DNA of 9,327 nucleotides from JBBTWG01 sp038062935. GTDB taxonomy: Bacteria; Patescibacteriota; Gracilibacteria; UBA1369; UBA12463. Positions 1 to 5,683 of the stretch are shown here, piece by piece. The notes beneath the pieces were generated by a model. That model was not told where the DNA came from and ran no database searches. It saw nothing but the letters and a program-made list of their open reading frames with translations. Every line of letters begins with the position of its first letter. The first letter of the stretch is position 1. The stretch is taken from contig JBBTWG010000007.1 in NCBI GenBank assembly GCA_038062935.1, positions 1 through 9,327 of the forward strand. Direction: 5' to 3'. Both the position numbers and the translations under genes were made by a program.

Positions 1-645
1 AAAAGTGCTGTCGTGTGTGGCGTCCGTGGCTTCGTATCGGAAAACACGACCTGGGACGATGAGTCGCAGTGGCGCTCCCCATTTCTCCATGCTGCGGATC
101 TGGACTGGCGAAGTTTGTGTTCGTAATACCATTCTTCCGTGTTTGTGATCGTGTTTATCTTGCAGGAAGAAAGTATCTTGCATGTCGCGCGCTGGGTGAT
201 CGCCGGGGATGTTGAGTGCTTCGAAATTGTAATATTCGGATTCGACTTCGGGGCCGTCGGCGATTTGAAAGCCCATTTCGCTGAAGATTTTTTCGACGTC
301 ACGTTGCGTCTGAGACATAGGGTGAATGTGTCCGATCTCGAACTCTTTTCCGGGGATTGAAGTGTCGAAAAAGCCTACGTTGATCTCTTTTTCCAACTTT
401 TCTGTTTCGAGTTCCTGATTTTTCTTTTCGAAAAAACTTTCGAGGTTTTTTTTGATGGTATTGCAAAGTTGTCCTGCGGCTGGTCGGTCGTCTTTTGGGA
501 GCTGACTGATGCCCTGCATGAGCACGGTGAATTCACCTTTTCTTCCCAAATATTTCACTTCTATTTCTTTGAGATGTTCCAGTGATTTGGATTTTTCGAT
601 TTCAGCCTTTGCGGCTTCGAGAATTTTGTCGAGAAGAGCTTGCAT
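1..645 (-). CDS. pheS: Phenylalanine--tRNA ligase alpha subunit (partial, 3' end outside window)
   Basis: Catalytic subunit of the (alphaBeta)2 phenylalanyl-tRNA synthetase, which charges tRNA-Phe with phenylalanine in the cytosol. The 215 visible codons begin with the helical coiled-coil arm that binds tRNA (about residues 1-85, with YLGRKGEFT near residues 32-40, where the family has YLGKKG). The class II core follows: GHIHPMSQTQRDVEKIF, GPEVESEYYNFEALNIP, HPARDMQDTFFL and a motif 2 strand with RTQTSPVQIRSM then GRVFRYEATDATHDSTF. The family is usually about 330-350 residues, so roughly a third is missing off the left edge. ATG at 645 is the only possible start: the frame upstream meets an in-frame TAA inside the promoter -10 and no other start codon lies between. 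No Shine-Dalgarno is present. It is transcribed divergently from the DUF62-like gene. Identification is firm; pheT is expected beyond the left edge but is not seen. Confidence 0.97.
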   Translation of the reverse strand, partial: MQALLDKILEAAKAEIEKSKSLEHLKEIEVKYLGRKGEFTVLMQGISQLPKDDRPAAGQLCNTIKKNLESFFEKKNQELETEKLEKEINVGFFDTSIPGKEFEIGHIHPMSQTQRDVEKIFSEMGFQIADGPEVESEYYNFEALNIPGDHPARDMQDTFFLQDKHDHKHGRMVLRTQTSPVQIRSMEKWGAPLRLIVPGRVFRYEATDATHDSTF

Positions 646-654
646 GCAGGGGGT

Positions 655-683
655 ATTTTATAGAAAAAGGCTTGTTGTCGCAA
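655..683 (-). promoter_or_regulatory. pheS promoter, leaderless configuration
   Basis: On the minus strand, -35 TTGCGA (678-683) and -10 TAAAAT (655-660) are separated by exactly 17 bp. Only 9 bases lie between the -10 and the pheS ATG, so transcription should start 2-4 bases before the codon, giving an essentially leaderless mRNA. The match is 4/6 for the -35 and 5/6 for the -10. The start site is inferred, not measured. Confidence 0.6.
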
Positions 684-702
684 GGAGTTAGGAGGTCAGG
701 AA
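682..702. repeat. GA-rich intergenic repeat, copy 1
   Basis: A run of imperfect 7-8 base units of the form taggag / tcaggaa. The block closely matches a second block at 8465-8495, with about 17 of 20 bases identical in the best stretch. It lies in the gap between two divergent genes, between the pheS -35 and the plus-strand promoter at 705-733. Its function is unknown; it could be a dispersed low-complexity intergenic repeat. Confidence 0.5.
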
Positions 703-704
703 TC

Positions 705-733
705 TTGACTTTGTTTTCTGTATTTTGTAATGT
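705..733 (+). promoter_or_regulatory. Promoter for the structured leader and the DUF62-like/DMT operon
   Basis: A good -35, TTGACT (705-710), is followed after 17 bp by TAATGT (728-733). An alternative -10, TGTAAT (726-731), matches better but sits only 15 bp from the -35. Transcription would begin near 738-740 and run through the structured leader toward the gene at 895. The -35 is convincing; the -10 is ambiguous. Confidence 0.5.
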
Positions 734-788
734 TTTGTCGTTCTATGCAGCAATTTTTTCAAAGTTCCAGGATGTTTATGATCATGCG

Positions 789-884
789 CACGCGGCGGGG
801 GCCGATGCGAAGATTGTAAAGTCTTCGGATCTGAACGCTTCAAGAGCCCTCGTCGCGGTACAAACGGAGGGCTTTTTATTTTTT
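789..884 (+). promoter_or_regulatory. Candidate riboswitch/attenuator leader: three-way junction with mutually exclusive terminator
   Basis: Seen by hand-folding the plus strand. Helix P1 pairs 791-802 with 846-857, 12 contiguous pairs including two G-U. P2 pairs 804-806 with 829-831 and, after one G-G mismatch, 808-813 with 822-827, closing an 8-nt loop (814-821). P3 is a short hairpin, 832-835 with 839-842. Loop bases UUGUA (814-818) can pair with UACAA (859-863) just 3' of P1, a possible pseudoknot. Bases 846-851 (and 852-853) also form the 5' arm of the terminator ending at 873, so P1 and the terminator cannot coexist. This is an expression platform in which a stabilised P1 would permit read-through (an ON switch). 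I see none of the signature motifs of TPP, FMN, SAM-I, purine, glycine, cobalamin, fluoride, c-di-GMP-I, ZTP or T-box RNAs. It could also be the end of a free-standing small RNA of about 145 nt. The ligand is unknown. Confidence 0.55.
845..884 (+). terminator. Intrinsic terminator inside the leader of the DUF62-like gene
   Basis: AGCCCTC (845-851) pairs with GAGGGCT (867-873). The stem extends two more pairs past a bulged G (852-853 with 864-865), has a 10-nt loop, and is followed by a run of T broken by one A (873-884). On the opposite strand no T-run follows, so it works only in the plus direction. It ends 11 bases before the ATG at 895, so it acts as an attenuator of the downstream operon or as the end of a small RNA. 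Confidence 0.75.
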
Positions 885-894
885 GTATATTTTT

Positions 895-1836
895 ATGAAA
901 TCTCTTTTAGATTTTTTTTCGTCTCTTGATCCTCGCAATACCGTGAAGCGCGTGTATCACCTGAGTGATGTGGTCGGCGGCGATGAATATATTGGTGTTC
1001 AGCAGCGCCTGGATTGTGTTCCGCCGGATCCTGACGAGAGACTTTGTCATGATTTTCGTGGTGATGGTTGGCGCTCCGGTGGTGTGATTCGTCAACGTTG
1101 GGGGACTATGCAGCAACCTCAAGTTGTCGATCATCTTCTCCCTTTGATTGCTGATCTTCATGAGGAAGTTCGTGATCGTACGCGTTCTGTCTTTAGTCGA
1201 TTTGGTACTACTGGTGTCGTGGTCAATGGTGCTCCGCGTGCTGGTGATGATAAAGATACGAATGGGCGGCCTTTTTATCTTGCGACTCTCGATGAAGGGA
1301 GACTTCGGGTTGTGTCGCCTCTGGATCGGTTGGCTCCGTTGGGTGATCGTATTGAAACGTTGGAGATGTTGCCAAATGATAAGAATCGATCGAATGGTGT
1401 GTATCCACCCAGAACTCAATTTCGCTCTGGGTATGTAGAAAGATTACTCCATCCTGGACATGGAATTCGTTTGGAGAAGAGGGGACTCTCTGAAATCCCA
1501 CGGCATGTTGCTTCGCCGGGTGTTCGATATGTTGATCGTTTTGGGAATACGATTATTCGCCTCTCTCGAGAGGATGCTGATGTGGTTGCATCGCTTGGTG
1601 ATTCTTTTCGATTGAAGATTTATGGAGTGGAGCAGGAAGTTTTTCTTGTTGAAGATTTGAATCATACTGTTCCTGGAAAACTTAATGTGTATAGAAACCC
1701 CGATGGAGATCCATTGAATCTCGATATCGCTCTGGGTTGGCAGCCGAATGAAAATGATTGGCATCGCATTCAAAATTCTCCCGCATGGCAATTCGGATTC
1801 CCGAAGATTGGGGCTCCTGTTTCGATTGAACGATAA
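895..1836 (+). CDS. Divergent DUF62-family protein (SAM hydroxide adenosyltransferase / chlorinase-fluorinase fold), probably non-canonical
   Basis: A 313-residue protein. Active relatives cleave S-adenosylmethionine to adenosine and methionine, or halogenate it. The match is by pattern. N-terminal HLSDVVGGDEYIGVQ (residues 22-36) parallels the family's LTDFG..DpYVG. VVVNGAPR (108-115) with FYLATLDEGRLRVV parallels VVDPGVGT.RR and VGPDNGLL. The C-terminal domain starts at GVRYVDRFGN (about 209-218), the family's iD.FGN strand, and continues through NLDIALGW and a final GAPVSIE like the usual LEIAV.GsA...GD.v. The expected catalytic Asp is Asn111, and the HGRDIF..P segment reads FRSGYVERLLHP with no His, so activity is doubtful. 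ATG at 895 was chosen; TTG at 883 in the same frame has a GGAGG 12 bases upstream (866-870), but those bases lie inside the terminator stem. It is followed 22 bases later by an EamA transporter, a likely operon. A remote unrelated fold remains possible. Confidence 0.6.
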   Translation: MKSLLDFFSSLDPRNTVKRVYHLSDVVGGDEYIGVQQRLDCVPPDPDERLCHDFRGDGWRSGGVIRQRWGTMQQPQVVDHLLPLIADLHEEVRDRTRSVFSRFGTTGVVVNGAPRAGDDKDTNGRPFYLATLDEGRLRVVSPLDRLAPLGDRIETLEMLPNDKNRSNGVYPPRTQFRSGYVERLLHPGHGIRLEKRGLSEIPRHVASPGVRYVDRFGNTIIRLSREDADVVASLGDSFRLKIYGVEQEVFLVEDLNHTVPGKLNVYRNPDGDPLNLDIALGWQPNENDWHRIQNSPAWQFGFPKIGAPVSIER

Positions 1837-1858
1837 GTCGTGTACCATGGGAGCCACT

Positions 1859-2767
1859 ATGATTAGTAGTTGGCTCCTCTATTCACTTTCTGCTGCGGCT
1901 TTCTGGGGATTCACGAATGTGATTGATCAGATTGTGCAGCGAAATTATGCGAAAGATTCAGTGTCTTTCACACTCGTTTCTTCTTTTGTGCGCTTGCCGA
2001 TTGGACTTGGTCTCTTTTTTCTTTTTGGATTTTATGTGCCGAGCATGCCGGTATTGTTGATGACTTTTTTCTTTAGTTTTTTGAGCATGGCGGGGGTCTT
2101 TTTTTATCTACGGGCATTGCATATAGAAGAGGTGAGTCGCGTCATGCTTCTGGGACAATCGATGCCGGTGTTTGTTTTGTTTCTCAGCTTTTTGTTTCTC
2201 GGTGAAACTTTGACTCTTTCCCAGATTCTTGGATTTCTGGTTCTCCTCTTCGCCGGATTTCTAAGTGTTGCGAAATTTAGTGTATCTGGAAAATTTTTTA
2301 GTGATGCGACAATTTGGGCGATTTCGGCGGTACTTATGTGGGCGATTTCGAATACGCTTTTGGCCTACATCATGCGCTCCGTGCCTTCTGGGCAAATGCT
2401 TCTGCCATGGTCGTACATCGGGAGTTCACTTTCTGCGGTGGTTGTTTGTTTTTTTCCGACCGTTCGAAAAGAATTTTCCTGGAAAAGTTTTTCGTGGTTG
2501 CGAAACCGTCATGGATTTTGGCTTTTTATGCTCTCTGTTCTTCCGACTGTTCCTGGATTTTATTTTTTCTTCCGTGCGTTCGCTGTTGGAAAAGCGTCGC
2601 TCATCACTGTGGCGCTCGGAGTGCAGCCGTTCTTCGTGTCGTTTTTTCTCTTTCTGCTGGGGTTTTTCTTCGTCTCGGTTCCGAGAGAAGATTACGCTTT
2701 TCGGCCGATGATGATCAAGATGAGCGCGTTTGTACTCTCGATCGTTGGACTTTGGATGATCCAATAA
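1859..2767 (+). CDS. EamA/DMT-family membrane transporter
   Basis: A 302-residue inner-membrane protein of the drug/metabolite transporter superfamily, an exporter or exchanger of small metabolites; the substrate cannot be read from sequence. It is almost wholly hydrophobic with about ten membrane segments in two EamA repeats. Repeat one (about residues 5-140) contains AAAFWGFTNVIDQ and the diagnostic YLRALHIEEVSRVMLLGQ followed by LFLGETLTLSQILGFLVLL. Repeat two (about 150-302) contains FFFRAFAVGKASLITVALG. Length is typical. The ATG at 1859 was chosen because GGGAG (1849-1853) sits 5 bases upstream, the one clear Shine-Dalgarno in the window; an in-frame ATG at 1847 would add four residues. 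It lies 22 bases after the DUF62-like gene and ends 5 bases before the strong terminator, so the two probably form one transcript. A Rickettsia member of this superfamily carries SAM, which is suggestive next to a SAM-fold gene but not evidence of substrate. Confidence 0.9.
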   Translation: MISSWLLYSLSAAAFWGFTNVIDQIVQRNYAKDSVSFTLVSSFVRLPIGLGLFFLFGFYVPSMPVLLMTFFFSFLSMAGVFFYLRALHIEEVSRVMLLGQSMPVFVLFLSFLFLGETLTLSQILGFLVLLFAGFLSVAKFSVSGKFFSDATIWAISAVLMWAISNTLLAYIMRSVPSGQMLLPWSYIGSSLSAVVVCFFPTVRKEFSWKSFSWLRNRHGFWLFMLSVLPTVPGFYFFFRAFAVGKASLITVALGVQPFFVSFFLFLLGFFFVSVPREDYAFRPMMIKMSAFVLSIVGLWMIQ

Positions 2768-2772
2768 CAACA

Positions 2773-2803
2773 AAAAAGCCCCGATTTTTATTCGGGGCTT
2801 TTT
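2773..2803. terminator. Bidirectional intrinsic terminator between the DMT transporter and HU genes
   Basis: GCCCCGA (2778-2784) pairs with TCGGGGC (2792-2798), extended by AAAAA/TTTTT pairs to 12 bp around a 7-nt loop. It is flanked by an A-run on the left and a T-run on the right, so it can stop transcripts from both sides: the transporter operon on the plus strand and the HU gene on the minus strand. Confidence 0.93.
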
Positions 2804-2824
2804 CTATTTCTTCAAATGAAATTC

Positions 2825-3100
2825 TTAACGAACTGCATCTTTGAGAGATTTTCCTGCTTTGAAAGCTGGAAGCTTCATAGCTGGGATTTTGATCTTCATC
2901 GATGGGTTTCGTGGGTTCACGCCTGTGCGTGCCTGTCTCTTTGAGACACGGAATGTACCGAAACCGGTGATAGTAACGTTCTCACCTCTCTTGAGAGATT
3001 TGGTAACGCTAGTAAGTACTGAATCGAGAACTTCTCCGGCTGCCTTTTTTGTAAGGCCTGCTGCCTGAGCTGCTGATGCGATCAATTCCTGTTTTGTCAT
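2825..3100 (-). CDS. hup: HU-family DNA-binding protein
   Basis: A 91-residue nucleoid protein that binds and bends DNA as a dimer, compacting the chromosome and affecting supercoiling. The full family pattern is present. The helical N-terminus is MTKQELIASAAQAAGLTKKA. The turn and first strands follow with GFGTFRVSKRQARTG (about residues 46-60). The DNA-intercalating arm carries the conserved NPRNP prolines (about 62-66), and the C-terminal helix is PAFKAGKSLKDAVR. Length is standard. IHF is a homologous alternative, but a single short gene like this is normally called HU. The start is the ATG at 3100; the leader carries no Shine-Dalgarno. It has its own promoter, shares the bidirectional terminator with the transporter operon, and stands divergently from topA, whose product also controls DNA topology. 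Confidence 0.97.
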   Translation of the reverse strand: MTKQELIASAAQAAGLTKKAAGEVLDSVLTSVTKSLKRGENVTITGFGTFRVSKRQARTGVNPRNPSMKIKIPAMKLPAFKAGKSLKDAVR

Positions 3101-3133
3101 AGTGGGAATTGGTTAAGAAATAATTCTTCACGA

Positions 3134-3162
3134 ATAGTAGCCCTCTCTTTTTTGTTGTGCAA
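3134..3162 (-). promoter_or_regulatory. hup promoter
   Basis: On the minus strand, -35 TTGCAC (3157-3162) and -10 TACTAT (3134-3139) are exactly 17 bp apart, close to the sigma-70 consensus. Transcription should start near 3127, leaving a leader of about 26 bases before the ATG with no Shine-Dalgarno. Confidence 0.7.
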
Positions 3163-3174
3163 GTTTTTCTTGCA
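3158..3174. repeat. Inverted repeat overlapping the hup -35 box
   Basis: TGCAAG (3158-3163) and CTTGCA (3169-3174) form a perfect 6-bp inverted repeat around TTTTT, flanked further out by CCCTCT (3141-3146) and AGAGGG (3174-3179). It covers the hup -35, so it could be an operator, or a site where HU or another regulator acts. It could also be chance; no protein binding is shown. Confidence 0.35.
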
Positions 3175-3313
3175 GAGGGAAGGCAATAAACATAGTTTTA
3201 CACCATAAACTCAAATGTTTGTAAATCTGAAATTGGCTATTTGAAGCCATTTTTAGGCTGTCGCATTTTGCGTGTTTTGTGGCTCAAATTTTTTTCTTTT
3301 TTCGATCTCTGAT

Positions 3314-3342
3314 TTGACTTTCGGCTTTCGATCTGTCTCAAT
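3314..3342 (+). promoter_or_regulatory. Probable topA promoter, leaderless configuration
   Basis: TTGACT (3314-3319) is followed after 17 bp by CTCAAT (3337-3342), a weak -10. As at pheS, only 9 bases separate the -10 from the ATG (3352), and no Shine-Dalgarno is present. The weak -10 limits certainty. The remaining gap between hup and topA (3180-3310) is AT-rich and shows no gene. Confidence 0.4.
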
Positions 3343-3351
3343 ACGCATCGT

Positions 3352-5625
3352 ATGGCAAAAGATCTTGTGATCGTAGAGTCTCCAGCAAAGGCAAAAACGA
3401 TCTCCCGTTTTCTTGGTAAAAAATATATCGTACGTGCGTCAATGGGACATGTGCGAGATTTGCCGAAATCGAAGATGGGAATCGATATCGAACACGATTT
3501 TGAGCCGAGTTATATTGTGTCTGTTGATAAGAAAAAGATTATTAAGGAATTGAAAACAGAAGCGAAAGGTGTCGAACGAGTGTGGCTGGCGACTGATGAA
3601 GACCGCGAAGGAGAGGCGATTGGGTGGCATCTTTTTGAGGCTCTGGGACTCGAGAAAAAGGAAGTGCATCGTATTGTTTTTCATGAAATTACCGAAGGTG
3701 CTATCAAGGCTGCGCTCGAAAAACCTCGGGAATTGGATCAGCGTTTGATCGATGCGCAGCAGGCGCGTCGTGTGCTCGATCGTTTGGTGGGGTATGAACT
3801 TTCTCCTCTCTTGTGGAAAAAAATTCGCTACGGACTTTCTGCTGGTCGTGTGCAGAGTGTCGCGGTTCGTTTGATTGTCGATCGAGAAGCGGAAATCAAT
3901 GCTTTCAAGATTGAGGAATATTGGAGTCTCACGGGACATTTCCAGACGCCACGTAAAGAAACTTTTGAGGCAAAACTTTTCAAACTTTCTGGAAATGATG
4001 TGGATTTAAAGAATGAAAAAGAGACTCACGATGTTCTGAAAAAATTTGAAAAAGAAAAATTTCACGTGCAGAAAGTGGTGGAAAAAGAAGCACATCGTAA
4101 TCCCTCCGCGCCTTTCACGACGTCGACTTTGCAGCAGGAGGCTGCGAGAAAACTCGGGTACTCTGTGAAAAAGACGATGATGCTCGCCCAGCAGCTCTAT
4201 GAAGGTATTGAAGTTGATGGAGCGTCGACGGGTCTCATTACGTATATGAGAACAGACTCCATGAATCTCGCCGCAGTTGCGATTACTCAGGCTGAACAAG
4301 TGATTACGGAAATGTATGGAAAAGAGTTTGCGACGAAGGGTGGTCGTCCGTATAAATCTCGCAAAGGCGCTCAGGAAGCGCATGAAGCGATTCGTCCGGT
4401 GGATATTTCTCTGACTCCGGAGAAACTGAAAGATCAGCTCACTCGTGATCTGTTTCGATTGTATGATTTGATTTGGAAGCGTTTGGTTTCGAGTCAGATG
4501 CAGCCGGCGTTGCTCAATCAGATTGCTGCGGATATCGTTCCGGCGTCTGATGAAGCGACTATTTTCCGTGCCACAGGACAGAGTGTGATTTTCCCGGGAT
4601 TTATGAAAGTCTATATGGAAGGCACTGATGAAGAAGGGGAAGAGGAGGGTGGCTCACAGTTGGGTGAGAAATTTTTGCCGAAATTGGAAGAGAAAGAGCA
4701 GGTGAAATTGGAGAAATTTGGCCCGGAACAACATTTCACAAAACCTCCGGCACGGTATACAGAAGCCAGCTTGGTCAAAAAGATGGAATCCGAAGGCATT
4801 GGTCGTCCGAGTACCTATGCGCCGACGATTTCGACGATTATCGCGAGACAGTATATAGAAAAAGAAGCAAAAACTTTGAAGCCTACAGAGCTCGGTACGC
4901 TCGTGACTGGGCTTCTCGTCGAGCATTTTCCGACAATCGTGGATTACAAATTCACGGCGCAAATGGAAGAAGATCTGGATTTGATCGCTGAGGGAGAGAA
5001 GAAATGGGTTCCGATTATCCGCGCTTTTTATACGCCATTTCATGATTTGATTGTCGAGAAATCTGATTCGCTCAAAAAAGAAGATATTGTGAACGAGACG
5101 ACGACAGAAATTTGTGAGAAATGTGGAAAACCGATGATGGTGAAATTTGGTCGTTTCGGGAAATTTCTCTCGTGTACGAATTATCCGGAGTGCAAAAATG
5201 CTCGACCGCTCCATCCGAAAGAGAAGACTGAGCAGGAAAAAGAGTTTGAAAGTAAGTTCGCTGGCAAAAAATGTGAGAAGTGTGGAGAGGGTGAAATGCA
5301 GATGAAGACGGGGCGATTTGGGTCTTTCCTTGGATGTTCGAATTATCCAAAGTGCAAAAACATTCAATCGATGGTGAAAACTATTGGTGTGAAATGTCCG
5401 AAGTGTGGAGAGGGTCAACTCATCGAACGTCGTGCACGCAAGAGTGGAAAAGTTTTCTATGGATGTGATAAATATCCGAAGTGTGAAAATGCACTTTGGG
5501 ACAAACCGACCGGGGAAGTGTGCGCGGATTGCAAGAATTTGATTGTGGAGAAGACGAGCAAAGACGGAACGGTGAAGAAAATGTGTAGTGAATGCAAGAA
5601 AGAGATCGAGAGTGCGGAGGGGTGA
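3352..5625 (+). CDS. topA: DNA topoisomerase I (type IA) with four zinc ribbons
   Basis: A 757-residue enzyme that relaxes negative supercoils by passing single strands through a transient break held by a 5'-phosphotyrosine link. The TOPRIM domain opens with LVIVESPAKAKTISRFLGKKY (Glu9) and carries the metal-binding D82-E83-D84-R85-E86 in ATDEDREGEAIGWH. The core holds GRVQSVAVRLIVDRE, the active site YMRTDSMN with Tyr298, and GYELSPLLWKKI and EGIGRPSTYA. An acidic insert (TDEEGEEEGG) lies before the last core segment. The C-terminus has four cysteine ribbons: C588/C591-C608/C614, C641/C644-C662/C668, C682/C685-C705/C711, and a shorter variant C724/C727-C745/C748 lacking the usual aromatic YP spacing. 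The first methionine gives the family's usual start. TGA terminates it. It is monocistronic, between hup and a surface protein. Confidence 0.98.
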   Translation: MAKDLVIVESPAKAKTISRFLGKKYIVRASMGHVRDLPKSKMGIDIEHDFEPSYIVSVDKKKIIKELKTEAKGVERVWLATDEDREGEAIGWHLFEALGLEKKEVHRIVFHEITEGAIKAALEKPRELDQRLIDAQQARRVLDRLVGYELSPLLWKKIRYGLSAGRVQSVAVRLIVDREAEINAFKIEEYWSLTGHFQTPRKETFEAKLFKLSGNDVDLKNEKETHDVLKKFEKEKFHVQKVVEKEAHRNPSAPFTTSTLQQEAARKLGYSVKKTMMLAQQLYEGIEVDGASTGLITYMRTDSMNLAAVAITQAEQVITEMYGKEFATKGGRPYKSRKGAQEAHEAIRPVDISLTPEKLKDQLTRDLFRLYDLIWKRLVSSQMQPALLNQIAADIVPASDEATIFRATGQSVIFPGFMKVYMEGTDEEGEEEGGSQLGEKFLPKLEEKEQVKLEKFGPEQHFTKPPARYTEASLVKKMESEGIGRPSTYAPTISTIIARQYIEKEAKTLKPTELGTLVTGLLVEHFPTIVDYKFTAQMEEDLDLIAEGEKKWVPIIRAFYTPFHDLIVEKSDSLKKEDIVNETTTEICEKCGKPMMVKFGRFGKFLSCTNYPECKNARPLHPKEKTEQEKEFESKFAGKKCEKCGEGEMQMKTGRFGSFLGCSNYPKCKNIQSMVKTIGVKCPKCGEGQLIERRARKSGKVFYGCDKYPKCENALWDKPTGEVCADCKNLIVEKTSKDGTVKKMCSECKKEIESAEG

Positions 5626-5635
5626 ACCCTTTTCT

Positions 5636-5658
5636 TCAAAGCCGTTTTGTGCTATAAT
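5636..5658 (+). promoter_or_regulatory. Extended -10 promoter of the surface protein gene
   Basis: TGC directly precedes a perfect TATAAT (5653-5658), an extended -10 element; the expected -35 position (5630-5635, TTTTCT) is poor, as extended -10 promoters tolerate. Transcription would begin near 5665, leaving about 19 bases before the ATG at 5684. There is no Shine-Dalgarno. Confidence 0.75.
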
Positions 5659-5683
5659 GACCGGAAATACATATAAAAATGTT

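Noticed and set aside
738..884. The structured leader as a known RNA (SRP RNA, 6S, tmRNA, tRNA, T-box)
   Set aside because: It lacks the SRP GGAAGG/AGCAG loop motifs, the paired ends and central bubble of 6S, the tRNA-like ends of tmRNA, a T-arm, and the AGGGTGGNACCGCG T-box sequence. This was judged by eye only.
789..884. CRISPR, mobile element or phage remnant anywhere in the window
   Set aside because: No spaced direct repeats of CRISPR form, transposase, integrase or terminal inverted repeats were seen; the hairpins here belong to the leader and terminator.
1841..1861. TACCAT (1844-1849) as a separate -10 promoter for the transporter
   Set aside because: No usable -35 lies 17 bp upstream, and the GGGAG overlapping its end works better as a ribosome-binding site in an operon.
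3234..3254. Small hairpin TGGCT/AGCCA followed by five T in the hup-topA gap
   Set aside because: It resembles a weak plus-strand terminator, but no plus-strand gene lies upstream to be terminated and the stem has only 5 bp.
5623..5625. Recoding of TGA as glycine (code 25)
   Set aside because: The TGA falls just after the last zinc ribbon and right before a good promoter, and the other genes visible to their ends use TAA or TAG, so standard stop use explains it.
5618..5634. GGG/CCC hairpin followed by TTTT at the end of topA as a terminator
   Set aside because: The stem has only 3-4 bp around the stop codon and is too weak to call.
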